Numbered from the stretch's first letter, positions 1 to 8,288 are shown. The stretch is 64,000 bases of DNA from Desmonostoc muscorum FACHB-395 (GCF_014698035.1 NZ_JACJSF010000006.1:1-64000), one strand, 5' to 3'. Numbers and translations: made by a program. The notes: generated from the sequence alone by a model not told the origin.

Positions 1-234
1 AAGCATGAACCCTGTGATTCCAATTCTAGAAATTCAGAGCAAACGCGGGCAGATCCGCGCCTCCTATTCTTCTAGAATGACTGGTATTTTATTTTCTTGC
101 AAGCCCCTTATGTTTTACAGCCTGGGTGATCCCCTGCTAAAACATCCCATCAAGCAAATCGGTGATGCCGGTAATATAGCTGCTAATTTCTCTCAAATCT
201 AATCTAGCTGAAGGCGCTAAAATACACCTACTCA
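1..234. other. No supported gene; possible decayed coding remnant
   Basis: No convincing gene is visible. This is where a ParE toxin would be expected downstream of the minus-strand antitoxin, but no ParE-like frame exists. On the minus strand one frame reads LREISSYITGITDLLDGMF, then a stop, then a further short open stretch in the same frame. This could be the decayed end of an unidentified gene. I do not recognise the family. Confidence 0.3.
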
Positions 235-540
235 TTATTTAGCAGCTTCAGTTTGTTGCATTTGGGCTTCAGCACGTCGAATGTCTTCTTCTATTTCTGC
301 AAATACCTCTTCACCATCAATTCCTTCACCACGTTCGAGTTCTTCAATACCAACTTGGATTTTAGCTTTCAATTCTGCTAGACGCTGATCTCGAATGCGT
401 TGGCGTAGCCCGCCGCAGGCATCGCGTTCTTCTAGCAATCTTAATGCTTCACCCATCACTTCACTAACTGAGTGATATTTCCCACTACTAACTTTATCCT
501 TAACCAACTGCTCCAGTTCTGGGGTCAAAGATATATTCAC
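235..540 (-). CDS. parD: ParD-type (CopG/RHH) antitoxin, orphan, with in-frame repeat insertion
   Basis: The 101-residue product starts MNISLTPELEQLVKDKVSSG, the usual ribbon-helix-helix start of ParD antitoxins, followed by YHSVSEVMGEALRLLEERD. In the family such proteins bind DNA as dimers and neutralise a ParE ribosome-independent toxin through the C-terminal part. No ParE is adjacent on either side. Residues around 48-58 (ACGGLRQRIRD) come from a palindromic repeat at 397-425. Removing these 11 codons restores a normal ...LLEERDQRLAELK... sequence. The C-terminus is longer than usual and rich in Glu. Function as an antitoxin is therefore uncertain: it may be an orphan regulator or a decaying one. 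Confidence 0.8.
   Translation of the reverse strand: MNISLTPELEQLVKDKVSSGKYHSVSEVMGEALRLLEERDACGGLRQRIRDQRLAELKAKIQVGIEELERGEGIDGEEVFAEIEEDIRRAEAQMQQTEAAK
397..425. repeat. Nostoc-type GC-rich palindromic repeat inside parD
   Basis: The 29-bp repeat has the core GTAGCCCGCCGCAGGC and lies in frame inside the antitoxin gene. On the coding strand it is flanked by CGCGAT and CGAGAT, which resemble a short target duplication. Degenerate relatives occur in this window at about 8209-8234, 27750-27778, 33299-33325 and 49327-49377, all intergenic. Confidence 0.7.
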
Positions 541-656
541 AACTATTACCTCATTCCATTTACCCTATATCGTAACCGACAGGGGTTAGAGCAAGGCTAA
601 AATAATTCGTAATTGATAAGACTAGCCTTTAACGAGTATTACAAATGACAAATTAG

Positions 657-2717
657 TTAATTCGCAGCAGTTTGGGCTTCTTGATAAATTATTTCTTGAA
701 ATTGGATCATATCTTTTTGCGGATCGGCATGGCTGACTTTCACCACTATCTGTTCGCCCAAGTTAACAGAACGCTTGAAAACCATTGGTAATTGCAAACC
801 TAAATCTTCGATCAAAATTAAGGCCAAGTTGCTGTCTTCTCGCAGCCACATCAACACAGTTACATCCCAAGCTTCCTCTGGATGACGGCGTAAATACTCT
901 AGAGCATAATATCTATTCGTTTGCCGTTCTACCATCGTTACCTCTTGGGTAATGCTGGTGACATTCATCATCACTTCTTTAAGTTGATCTGCGGAAAATG
1001 GCAGAACTTCACCGCGCAAATGGGCTTTCAGTTGAAAGTGTGTAAGCAAATCACTGTAGCGGCGGATGGGAGATGTTGCTTGAGTGTAGGTATCTAAACC
1101 TAAGCCAGCATGGCGCAGAGGCGTAATGCTCATTTCACTCTTGGGCATACAACGACGCATGGCGCAAGCGCGAACGAATCCGGCTGGAAGTAGCAGTAAT
1201 TCTTCTTCTGGGGGTAATTCCGGTTGGGGCTGGCCGCGAAAGGGTAAAGGTATGTTATGAGCTTTACCATAACGAGCCGCAACTTCACCGGCAACAATCA
1301 TCATTTCTGCGACTACTTGCCGTGATGGGGAATCGTCCAAAATATCAATATTGATCTCGTCACCTTTGACTTTGATCATCGCTTCGGGCATTGTGATGCT
1401 AATTGCCCCTTGAGCGTAACGCCAAGTTTTGCGCTTTTGTGCCCAAGTTGCGATCGCAGCAATTTCTGGTTCTGCCTGTACCCGTAATTGCAGCATTTCA
1501 TCTACATCTTCGTAGGTGAGACGATAAGTCGGCTTAATGGAACTGGTATGAATGCTGTAATCTTCTACTCCCCCAGTTGTACCTAAAATAATTCCGAAAC
1601 TGAGGGCGCAACAAACCCGTCCCTGGATCAGACTCATTGGCCCAGTTGCCAATACCTCTGGGAACATAGGAATCATTCCCGTAGGTAAGTAGACTGTACT
1701 ACCCCGCTTTCTGGCTTCCAAATCTAACTCATCTTCCGGCACTAACCATCTAGTGGGATCGGCGATATGCACCCACAGGCGCTCCCGTCCATCGGGCAGA
1801 ATTTCCCAACTTAGACCATCGTCGATCTCTGTGGTAGTTTCATCATCAATGGTGTAAACCTTCAGGTGAGTCAGATCAAGGCGGTTTGTATCTGAGTCAA
1901 TCGGCGGGAAATCCAAACGCTGTTGCGCCACTTCTAACACCTTATTAGGAAATTGAATCGGAATTGAAGAACGACGCAGGAACAAGTTTTCATAAGGACT
2001 CCAGCAACCCAAATCTACTAATAGTTGAAAAGCCCCTTGGGGCGTTGTGGGCCGTCCCAGCATAGTCATAGTTTCTAATACTGGAGCGCTTGGCGGATAA
2101 GCGCGAGCTAATGAGTCATAATTAACTCCCGTCCGCACTGTGTCAGCAAGCAACGCTGCGTATTTTTCTAGTCCTTCTAGACGCTGGCGATCGTGGCGCT
2201 GCCATTCTACTGCTTCACCTTTGAGCGCCTGCTCAACACGAGTTAAAAATTCCTGCTGTCCTTTAGCTTTTAATGCCTCTACTTCCATCTGGTGCTTACG
2301 TTCTGCCACCTGAGCAGCAGTTCGCGGCTCGTAAGCGTCTCCTTTTTGCTTGAAATAAAGTTTGTCGTCTGATAACAAGCAATAGGCGGCGTAACAATGA
2401 GGCGCGGCTGATTCCGAAAATAAGAGATTCGCCATCAGCTCTGGGGTGATTGTTTCCCCATCTTCAACCAGTATTTCCCAAGCTACCTCTAAGCTAGATG
2501 GGTCTAAATAAGGGTTGATTTGCTCTAAAAAGCTCGCGATCTCAGAGGGCTTGTAAGTTTGTCCGGTAACTGTATAAGTTATTTGTCTAGGCGCGAGGCT
2601 GTGGGATTGACCACGTTCGTCTACCACAAACCAGCGGGTTTTACCGTCTGGACGTTCTACGATCCCCAGACGGCGATCGCCTTGAACCCTAAATTCAACT
2701 AGCGTGCCCTTCTCCAC
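657..2717 (-). CDS. RNB-domain 3'-5' exoribonuclease (RNase II/R family)
   Basis: The 686-residue protein is a processive single-strand 3'-5' exoribonuclease of the RNase II/R superfamily, acting in the cytoplasm in RNA turnover. The RNB domain occupies roughly residues 270-620. It holds the acidic metal-binding cluster in TIDDETTTEIDDGLSWE and the conserved TSPIRRYSDLLTH block. The N-terminal 250 residues are of the cyanobacterial type, without an obvious pair of cold-shock domains, and there is no long basic RNase R tail. It lies downstream of rpsR, separated by about 300 bp, in the common cyanobacterial order rpmG-rpsR-rnb. The assignment to RNase II versus RNase R is not resolved by sequence reading alone. 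Confidence 0.9.
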   Translation of the reverse strand: MEKGTLVEFRVQGDRRLGIVERPDGKTRWFVVDERGQSHSLAPRQITYTVTGQTYKPSEIASFLEQINPYLDPSSLEVAWEILVEDGETITPELMANLLFSESAAPHCYAAYCLLSDDKLYFKQKGDAYEPRTAAQVAERKHQMEVEALKAKGQQEFLTRVEQALKGEAVEWQRHDRQRLEGLEKYAALLADTVRTGVNYDSLARAYPPSAPVLETMTMLGRPTTPQGAFQLLVDLGCWSPYENLFLRRSSIPIQFPNKVLEVAQQRLDFPPIDSDTNRLDLTHLKVYTIDDETTTEIDDGLSWEILPDGRERLWVHIADPTRWLVPEDELDLEARKRGSTVYLPTGMIPMFPEVLATGPMSLIQGRVCCALSFGIILGTTGGVEDYSIHTSSIKPTYRLTYEDVDEMLQLRVQAEPEIAAIATWAQKRKTWRYAQGAISITMPEAMIKVKGDEINIDILDDSPSRQVVAEMMIVAGEVAARYGKAHNIPLPFRGQPQPELPPEEELLLLPAGFVRACAMRRCMPKSEMSITPLRHAGLGLDTYTQATSPIRRYSDLLTHFQLKAHLRGEVLPFSADQLKEVMMNVTSITQEVTMVERQTNRYYALEYLRRHPEEAWDVTVLMWLREDSNLALILIEDLGLQLPMVFKRSVNLGEQIVVKVSHADPQKDMIQFQEIIYQEAQTAAN

Positions 2718-2793
2718 AACTCTCGCGCTCTAATAATTTTAGATTTTGATTCCACCTTTGGTGCGCTTACAGCGCAACTTGGATTTTGGTGAA

Positions 2794-2831
2794 GCAGCGC
2801 GGTCTTGGGGGTTTCCCCCATGAGCGACTGC
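2794..2831. repeat. Palindromic intergenic repeat in the rpsR-RNase spacer
   Basis: The spacer 2718-3021 holds no gene. Within it, a GC-rich repeat has a perfect GGGGGTTTCCCCC core hairpin flanked by GCAGCGCGGTCTT and ATGAGCGACTGC. The rest of the spacer is AT-rich and contains AAATCTAAAAT-type repeats common between genes here. The hairpin could attenuate transcription between rpsR and the RNase gene, but it lacks a U-run. Confidence 0.6.
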
Positions 2832-3021
2832 TGAACCCGAAGGGATTTTATAACTGGTGTTTATTAAATCCTAAATCCAACAATTTTTCATGCAGCAATT
2901 CATTTTACACTCTCTGATTCAGATTTGAGATTTTGGACTCAGAAAGACAAAGCCAGATGTTTATTTAAATGCAGCTTCCCTTTAATAATCCAAAATCTAA
3001 AATTCCAAATCCAAAATTGAT

Positions 3022-3237
3022 CTAACCTTCTGCATTGATAAATGGCAACAAAGCCACAATCCGCGAACGTTTAATTGCTAATGTCAACTCTCGCTGTTGC
3101 TGAGACGTAAGCCCAGTAATCCGCCGTGGAAGTATTTTACCCCGCTCGGTGACAAACTTACGCAATAAATCAACATCTTTATAATCGATTGGTTCTCCTG
3201 GCTTAATTGGAGAAAGACGACGACGGAAATAACTCAT
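3022..3237 (-). CDS. rpsR: 30S ribosomal protein S18
   Basis: This 71-residue basic protein is small-subunit protein S18, which sits on the platform of the 30S subunit next to S6. The family pattern is visible: [11 protein letters not shown], then [19 protein letters not shown], then [20 protein letters not shown] and [11 protein letters not shown] at the end. Length is normal. It follows rpmG with only a 2-bp gap, so the two are certainly co-transcribed. The pairing of rpmG and rpsR is the usual cyanobacterial and plastid arrangement. Confidence 0.98.
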   Translation of the reverse strand: MSYFRRRLSPIKPGEPIDYKDVDLLRKFVTERGKILPRRITGLTSQQQRELTLAIKRSRIVALLPFINAEG

Positions 3238-3239
3238 CT

Positions 3240-3434
3240 CTACTTAATTTCCTTGTGAACGGTATGTTTGTTGCAGTGGGTGCAGAACTTTTTCAGTTCT
3301 AGCCTGTTAGTGGTGTTGCGGCGATTCTTGGTACTGGTATAACGTGAAACACCAGCAGAACGCTTATCTGAATTTGTCCGACACTCAGTACACTCTAGTG
3401 TCACAATAATGCGGGCACCTTTACTCTTAGCCAT
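3240..3434 (-). CDS. rpmG: 50S ribosomal protein L33
   Basis: This 64-residue protein is large-subunit protein L33, of the zinc-binding type. Two CxxC pairs are present, CTEC near residue 15 and CTHC near residue 52. The start [18 protein letters not shown] and the segment [11 protein letters not shown] are typical. The gene ends 2 bp before rpsR and begins 43 bp after the RDD protein gene, so the three minus-strand genes may share a transcript. Confidence 0.98.
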   Translation of the reverse strand: MAKSKGARIIVTLECTECRTNSDKRSAGVSRYTSTKNRRNTTNRLELKKFCTHCNKHTVHKEIK

Positions 3435-3477
3435 AATCTTACAAACAGTGAAGCCTGAAGAGAATTAACACAAATGA

Positions 3478-4035
3478 CTATCTTCTCACATTCCGCCGCA
3501 TATTTTCAACTAATCTTTTAACTTTTATATCAAGTGAGTAGCCACGACGCGACGAAACAATGAAAGTTCCACAATAGCGATCGTGTAAAGCCTGCCGCAT
3601 CTGGGTATCAGAGAAGGCAGTCGCACAATCAATTGCTAGGGGAAGTACTAGCAGTATAGCAGTGGGATTGGCTCTAATATTGCTCAGGGCAATTGACACC
3701 AAAAGCGCACCCAAGCCGATGATCGATTCTCGCTTCACCAGTGAGAGCAAATCTGGAATTCTGCCCACGACTTCCCCATCTTCGACTTCCAACACCTTTA
3801 AATCGAACGCCCAACGCCCTAAACTTTGCCCTTGATTGTTGTATACCACCAACACCCGCAAAATCAGCCAAAATATGACAAAAACTAGGATTTGCAAAAA
3901 TTGGATACCGATATCGCCTCCTCCCAGTAGGGAACTGACTAACCAGACACCAAGGAAATCAAGCCCTAATGCCATACCTCGCCGCCCAATCTCAGCCTTG
4001 GGATAGTGTTTTTGGGGAAGTCGTTCGATAGTCAT
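3478..4035 (-). CDS. RDD-family integral membrane protein
   Basis: The 185-residue protein carries the RDD signature: Arg in EIGRRGMALGLDFLG near the N-terminus, and Asp residues in the first transmembrane segment and near the C-terminus (LPLAIDCATAF, ALHDRYCGT). About three or four hydrophobic segments are visible, including FLQILVFVIFWLILRVLVV. The motif NNQGQSLGRWAFDLKVLEV is typical of the family's region after the first helices. RDD proteins are membrane proteins of mostly unknown role; some are implicated in ion transport. The gene is first in the minus-strand run RDD-rpmG-rpsR. No specific substrate can be inferred. Confidence 0.88.
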   Translation of the reverse strand: MTIERLPQKHYPKAEIGRRGMALGLDFLGVWLVSSLLGGGDIGIQFLQILVFVIFWLILRVLVVYNNQGQSLGRWAFDLKVLEVEDGEVVGRIPDLLSLVKRESIIGLGALLVSIALSNIRANPTAILLVLPLAIDCATAFSDTQMRQALHDRYCGTFIVSSRRGYSLDIKVKRLVENMRRNVRR

Positions 4036-4240
4036 ACATTAAGTATTTTTATTTAGGGGTTGGAGAATAATGATTGCTGCTGTTTTTTATATTAAGGTGA
4101 TGATTTGGGTTTGGCCTTTAAACCCTTACATACAGACAAAAGTTCCATAATTAGGGCATTTATGTTGCTAATTCCACAAGAGTCTGTTTTTGGTAAATAT
4201 TGTATTGTTTTGTTGTAAAACCTATTTGGAAGTTGTATCT

Positions 4241-4867
4241 ATGACAAATCTGTTTGCTAAAACAGCTATTGGGATGGTGACGACTACTGCTTTAGCATTA
4301 GCGATCGCTATAACCACTCACAATCTAGCTAATGCTGCTGAGTTCAACTTTAACTGGAAAGGAGACACTGGTTATTCAGCTCAAGGTTCATTTAACTACG
4401 ATACAACAACCGCTCCCAACGTCATTTCTGAAGCAGGTTTGGGAGCTACGAATAATTTGCAGTCTCTCTCAATTTCCTTCTTCGATCCATTTAGTACTCT
4501 GATCAATAGTTTCACTCCAGTGGTTAATAGTGTGTCTAACTATAGCTTTTTGAGATTTAACTTTGATAACACTACTCAGCAAATCTTTGGCCCCTTTGAT
4601 GTTGGTAAGGATGATGAACTTCCTGGCGACACCTGGCTTAATAATAATCTTGCACTCATAGATGAAGGTTTTGGCGATGAGGTTCTAGCTAAAGAATTTG
4701 GTTTTAACAATAGAGATGCAGCAGGGACAAAGCAAATATTAGACTTGAGTAACAATTCTGTTCAGGTATCCAAAGTCCCCGAAGGAAGCATAATTATAGG
4801 TTTACTAGCAGTGTGGAGTTTAGGATTTACCCTCAAAGAGAAATTCAATCCAAAATCTAAAATCTAA
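4241..4867 (+). CDS. Secreted protein with degenerate PEP-CTERM tail
   Basis: I place the start at the ATG at 4241, which gives MTNLFAKTAIGMVTTT, and not at an upstream alternative at 4190. It has GGAAG about 8 nt upstream and opens directly into a signal peptide that ends near ANA-AEF. The mature part is a beta-rich domain (FNFNWKGDTGYSAQGSF) seen in cyanobacterial PEP-CTERM proteins. The C-terminus reads KVPEGSIIIGLLAVWSLGF followed by a Lys-rich tail. This is a variant of the Pro-Glu-Pro, transmembrane, basic-tail sorting signal, with Gly in place of the second Pro. In this family the tail is cut by an exosortase, which is not in this window. The specific function is unknown. Confidence 0.75.
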   Translation: MTNLFAKTAIGMVTTTALALAIAITTHNLANAAEFNFNWKGDTGYSAQGSFNYDTTTAPNVISEAGLGATNNLQSLSISFFDPFSTLINSFTPVVNSVSNYSFLRFNFDNTTQQIFGPFDVGKDDELPGDTWLNNNLALIDEGFGDEVLAKEFGFNNRDAAGTKQILDLSNNSVQVSKVPEGSIIIGLLAVWSLGFTLKEKFNPKSKI

Positions 4868-4909
4868 AATTGGTCAGAGAGATAAAGAAAACAGTCGGAG
4901 GCGATCGCT

Positions 4910-6172
4910 ATGGTATCAGTCAGCGATGCACAAGCAATTATTTTAAATTTAGTACAACCGTTGGATTGTCAACGGGATACAGAAGTTGTAGATTTATTGG
5001 CAGCAGATAGTCGCATTTTGGCAACACCTGTCACCAGTCCGTTAGATTTCCCCCATTGGGATAATTCGGCAATGGATGGTTACGCAGTTCGGTACGAAGA
5101 TGTGCAGCACTCTAGCGCCGAACAACCAGCAGTTTTAGAAATTGTTGAAGATATTCCGGCTGGGTATCAGCCTAAGTCTACGATTCAACCAGGAGAAGCC
5201 GCGCGGATTTTCACAGGTGCGGTGATTCCAGCAGGTGCGGATACTGTAGTCATGCAAGAGAGGACACGCCGCGAGGAAAACCGCGTATTTATCCTGGCTG
5301 CGCCACAACCGCAAGAATTTGTCAGACACAAAGCATCTTTTTACCAAGCTGGAACACAATTATTACCAGCCGGAATTAAGTTAAATGCCTCAGAAATAGC
5401 TGTATTAGCGGCAGCACAGTGTCCGACATTAAGTGTTTACCGCCGTCCCCGTGTGGCAATTTTTTCGACTGGTGATGAATTGGTGACAGTTGATCAACCG
5501 TTGCAACCAGGGCAAATTGTGGATTCTAATCAGTATGCGATCGCAGCTTTGGTAAAGGAGAGTGGCGCAGAACCAATACTGTTAGGCATTGTGAAGGATG
5601 ATCCAGTTGTTCTGGAGAGAGTTATTGCCCATGCCGTTGCGATCGCTGATATAGTTCTCTCTTCTGGTGGTGTCTCAGTGGGAGATTATGACTATGTTGA
5701 CAAAATTATAGAGTCTCTAAAAGCAAAAATCCACATTCGATCTGTGGAAATGAGACCAGGTAAACCCCTCACCGTGGCCACTTTCCCTATTCCTCTATCT
5801 CCCTCATCTGCCTCATCTCCCCCACTCTACTTTGGTTTACCAGGAAACCCTGCGGCTGTGTTGGTGACATTTTGCCGATTTGTGCTACCAGCAATCAAGA
5901 AACTTTCGGGAATTACTGAAGGTTGGGAGCCAGTGTTTTTGAAAGTGCGATCGCACGATGAATTGCGATCGGATGGCAAGCGGGAAACTTACCTTTGGGG
6001 TAAATTGCATTTAATTAATGGTGTTTATGAATTTCACAAAGCTGGTGGTAGTCACAGTTCTGGAAATTTAATTAATTTGGCTCAAACTAATGCTTTAGCT
6101 GTTCTCCCGGTGGGTAAAACATTAATTTCTCCACAAGAAGAGGTGCAAGTTTTGCAGCTTAGTAATGGGTAA
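4910..6172 (+). CDS. moeA: Molybdopterin molybdenumtransferase MoeA
   Basis: The 420-residue protein inserts molybdate into adenylylated molybdopterin, the last step of molybdenum cofactor synthesis needed for example by nitrate reductase. Family blocks are clear: PLDFPHWDNSAMDGYAV, PAGADTVVMQE, VAIFSTGDELV, SSGGVSVGDYDYVD and MRPGKPLTVA. Length is normal. GGAGG lies 9 nt upstream of the ATG, with a HIP1 octamer filling the spacer between them. No other molybdenum cofactor genes are adjacent. A short stretch near residue 300 (PLSPSSASSPP) is encoded by low-complexity CT-rich DNA. The gene converges on the next one. Confidence 0.97.
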   Translation: MVSVSDAQAIILNLVQPLDCQRDTEVVDLLAADSRILATPVTSPLDFPHWDNSAMDGYAVRYEDVQHSSAEQPAVLEIVEDIPAGYQPKSTIQPGEAARIFTGAVIPAGADTVVMQERTRREENRVFILAAPQPQEFVRHKASFYQAGTQLLPAGIKLNASEIAVLAAAQCPTLSVYRRPRVAIFSTGDELVTVDQPLQPGQIVDSNQYAIAALVKESGAEPILLGIVKDDPVVLERVIAHAVAIADIVLSSGGVSVGDYDYVDKIIESLKAKIHIRSVEMRPGKPLTVATFPIPLSPSSASSPPLYFGLPGNPAAVLVTFCRFVLPAIKKLSGITEGWEPVFLKVRSHDELRSDGKRETYLWGKLHLINGVYEFHKAGGSHSSGNLINLAQTNALAVLPVGKTLISPQEEVQVLQLSNG

Positions 6173-6185
6173 TTGGGAATTGGGA

Positions 6186-6273
6186 AGAGGACAAGGGGAC
6201 AAGGAGAATTGGGGACAAGGGGAAAGACTTGTTTCAAATTCTCACCTCTTGTCCCCTTGTCCCCTTGTCCCCT
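6186..6273. repeat. Long imperfect inverted repeat between convergent genes (copy 1)
   Basis: An arm built from GGACAAGGGGACAAGG units is followed by a short spacer (AAAGACTTGTTTCAAATTCTC) and the complementary arm of CTTGTCCCC units. A near-identical copy lies at 51830-51920. Both sit between convergent genes, so a role as a two-way transcription terminator is plausible. The transcript would fold into a long hairpin on either strand. Confidence 0.75.
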
Positions 6274-6303
6274 GCTCCCTTGCTTCTTCCCCATTCCCCA
6301 ATT

Positions 6304-7536
6304 TTAAAATAATTGCTCAAAAGCCTCAATCAAGCTGTTAACTTCCTCAAGGGTGTTGTAATGCACCATACTCACCCGGACTATTCCACCTTGGGATGCT
6401 AACCCTAAGTATTCAATGAGCCGTTTAGCATAAAAGTCCCCATAGCGAATCCCAATATAATGTTGGTCAACTTTTGCCGGAATGGTTGAGCTATTTATTC
6501 CATCTACTACAAAAGATATAGTCGGTACACGGCATTGACGGTCAGCATTTGGTTGGCCAATTACTCGGACATTAGGCTTGCTGTTGAGGTAGCTTAAGAG
6601 GCGATCGCTAAGTTCTTCTTCATGTATGCTAATTAAATCAAATGCTTGCACCATCTGACTTCTCAAATCAGGTGCAGTTTTATCGCCGTAGTGCAGTTGT
6701 GCTAATTCACTTAAATAATCACATAAGCCTAACATTCCATAACTTAATTCAAAATTGACATTCCCTAACTGAAATTTATAAGGTATATCTGTCTGTTGAA
6801 TAAAATAATGATTAAGTCCGGGCAATCTTAGTAAATGTTCTTCTTTGCCATAAAGTAAGGCATGGTGTGGCCCATAGACTTTGTAACAACTCAAAGCATA
6901 AAAATCAACATCTAAATCTTGCACATCAACTAATCTGTGGGGTGCATAAGCTACACCATCCACACAAATCATCGCGTTGCGATCGTGTACAAATGTAGCA
7001 ATTTCTTTGATTGGGTTAATAGTTCCCAGAACATTAGAAGCATGAGTCAAAGTTACTAATTTGGTGCGCTGATTCATCAATTGTTCTAAATCTGCTAGAT
7101 GAAGTTCTAAGGTATCTGGGCGAATTTGCCACACTTTAACCTTAATTCCTTGTTTTTCCAAAGCCACCCAAGCACCAATATTGGCTTCATGGTCACAATT
7201 AGTAACAATAATTTCATCACCAGATGTAAAGGTTTGACCTAGACAAATTGAGAGAACTTTCAACATCATTGTCGTAGAAGGGCCCATCACTACTTCTTTA
7301 GAAGAATTGGCATTAATCAAAGTAGCCATTCCCCTAGTTGCTAAAGCTAATCTTTCTCCCGCAAGTTGAGAAACCGCATAAGAAGCTCCCAACTGGACAT
7401 CGGAACTTAGGAGAAATTCGCTAATTCTATCTACTACTTTTTTTAGAGTTTGTGAACCGCCAGCATTATCAAAAAAAGTCCATTCACTAGCTAGTGCAGG
7501 AAAATATTGACGAACTTTATCAAGATTCAAAAGCAT
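6304..7536 (-). CDS. Cysteine desulfurase-like PLP enzyme (class V aminotransferase fold)
   Basis: The 410-residue protein has the class V aminotransferase fold. The PLP-binding lysine lies in SCYKVYGPHHALLYG and the preceding Asp/His elements in MICVDGVAYAPHR. The start FPALASEWTFFDNAGGSQ matches the TIGR01976-type group of cysteine desulfurase-like proteins. The catalytic cysteine loop of true IscS/SufS enzymes is absent: the equivalent place reads GIRYGDFYAKRL, with no Cys. It may therefore not be a cysteine desulfurase at all. No suf or isc genes are nearby. The gene converges with moeA. Confidence 0.85.
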   Translation of the reverse strand: MLLNLDKVRQYFPALASEWTFFDNAGGSQTLKKVVDRISEFLLSSDVQLGASYAVSQLAGERLALATRGMATLINANSSKEVVMGPSTTMMLKVLSICLGQTFTSGDEIIVTNCDHEANIGAWVALEKQGIKVKVWQIRPDTLELHLADLEQLMNQRTKLVTLTHASNVLGTINPIKEIATFVHDRNAMICVDGVAYAPHRLVDVQDLDVDFYALSCYKVYGPHHALLYGKEEHLLRLPGLNHYFIQQTDIPYKFQLGNVNFELSYGMLGLCDYLSELAQLHYGDKTAPDLRSQMVQAFDLISIHEEELSDRLLSYLNSKPNVRVIGQPNADRQCRVPTISFVVDGINSSTIPAKVDQHYIGIRYGDFYAKRLIEYLGLASQGGIVRVSMVHYNTLEEVNSLIEAFEQLF

Positions 7537-7836
7537 AGTATAAGTTTTGTAGAGAATGTTATTTACCCTAACCTACCTTTTGGTAAGTCGCCCAAAGAGT
7601 ATCTACATCTGCTATTTACAGCTTCTTATATTAGCGTTATTGCTCTGCAAAAATCTCTCTTGGGGGGGTATACTGGGAAACTCAAAGAGTATCTTACTGA
7701 GATATCTAACTTCCAGCAAGAGTTAATGTCTTGATTCTTCACAATTCTCGCTAATTTATTTGATAAGTTTAAGGTAGAGTCAAAGAAACCATTGTTTTGA
7801 TTCTTAATTCCTTGATTGAAAATAAAGGAACGACCT
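7537..7836. other. Intergenic stretch with no supported gene
   Basis: An open frame crosses 7507-7734 on the plus strand but starts inside the neighbouring gene on the other strand. It has no recognisable domain and no good ribosome binding site, so I do not call it. The promoter of the following small gene should lie in the last 100 bp. Confidence 0.4.
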
Positions 7837-8070
7837 ATGAACACTACGGTTAAATACGACATCGAAGTTATCAAGGAAGAAGCACTTCAACTTGTTAGAA
7901 AGAGACTTGTTAACCGTCAGCAGCCGATTTATACCCTGTGTAAATATATTCCTCATCGTGACTGGGTTAATTTTGAACTTGAGTTAGAAAAAAACGAATT
8001 TCTACTCAGAGATAGAATTATCGACCTACTCAATCATGAATCTTGGGAAGATGATACAGGCTGCATCTAG
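7837..8070 (+). CDS. DUF4327 small conserved cyanobacterial protein
   Basis: The start at 7837 (MNTTVKYDIEVIKEEALQLV) is preferred over the upstream ATG at 7816 because AAAGGA lies 8 nt before it and the family begins there. The product has 77 residues. The segments RQQPIYTLCKYIPHRDWVNF and LLRDRIIDLLNHESWEDD match DUF4327, a short family found across cyanobacteria with no known function. It is soluble, with no signal peptide. A strong hairpin terminator follows at 8131, so it is probably monocistronic. Confidence 0.85.
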   Translation: MNTTVKYDIEVIKEEALQLVRKRLVNRQQPIYTLCKYIPHRDWVNFELELEKNEFLLRDRIIDLLNHESWEDDTGCI

Positions 8071-8130
8071 AAGCAGTGCCCCATAGCAGTATCCCGATAA
8101 AATCAAAATTAAAAATTCATTTTTCATGCA

Positions 8131-8164
8131 TTTAAAACCCTCGAATTAAGTCGGGGGTTTTAAA
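8131..8164 (+). terminator. Hairpin terminator after the DUF4327 gene
   Basis: The sequence TTTAAAACCC, then a short loop region, then GGGTTTTAAA forms a near-perfect stem extended by TCGA/TCG pairing in the middle. It starts 60 bp after the stop codon. The T-rich right arm fits intrinsic termination on the plus strand. Confidence 0.8.
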
Positions 8165-8169
8165 CAAGA

Positions 8170-8288
8170 TAGGACTTACACAAAACTACATATTGTAGGA
8201 GCAATACCCTGCGGGAAGCCGCTTTGCGTCTACATGAATTGCCCCTACCAGAGAATCAGGGTTTTGACTATTGTTTGCGTAAGTCCTA
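8170..8288. mobile_element. MITE-like element with TAGGACTTAC ends
   Basis: The ends TAGGACTTACACAAAAC (left) and, reverse-complemented, TAGGACTTACGCAAAC (right) form imperfect terminal inverted repeats around a 119-bp element without coding capacity. It contains an internal copy of a GC-rich repeat (CTGCGGGAAGCCGC). The rest of the gap 8071-8599 shows no gene. Confidence 0.7.

Noticed and set aside
5-202. Open frame of 65 residues on the plus strand at the left edge
   Set aside because: No ribosome binding site and no family resemblance; composition looks non-coding.
7507-7734. Open frame of 75 residues on the plus strand
   Set aside because: It starts inside the neighbouring gene on the other strand, has no clear domain and no good start signal.
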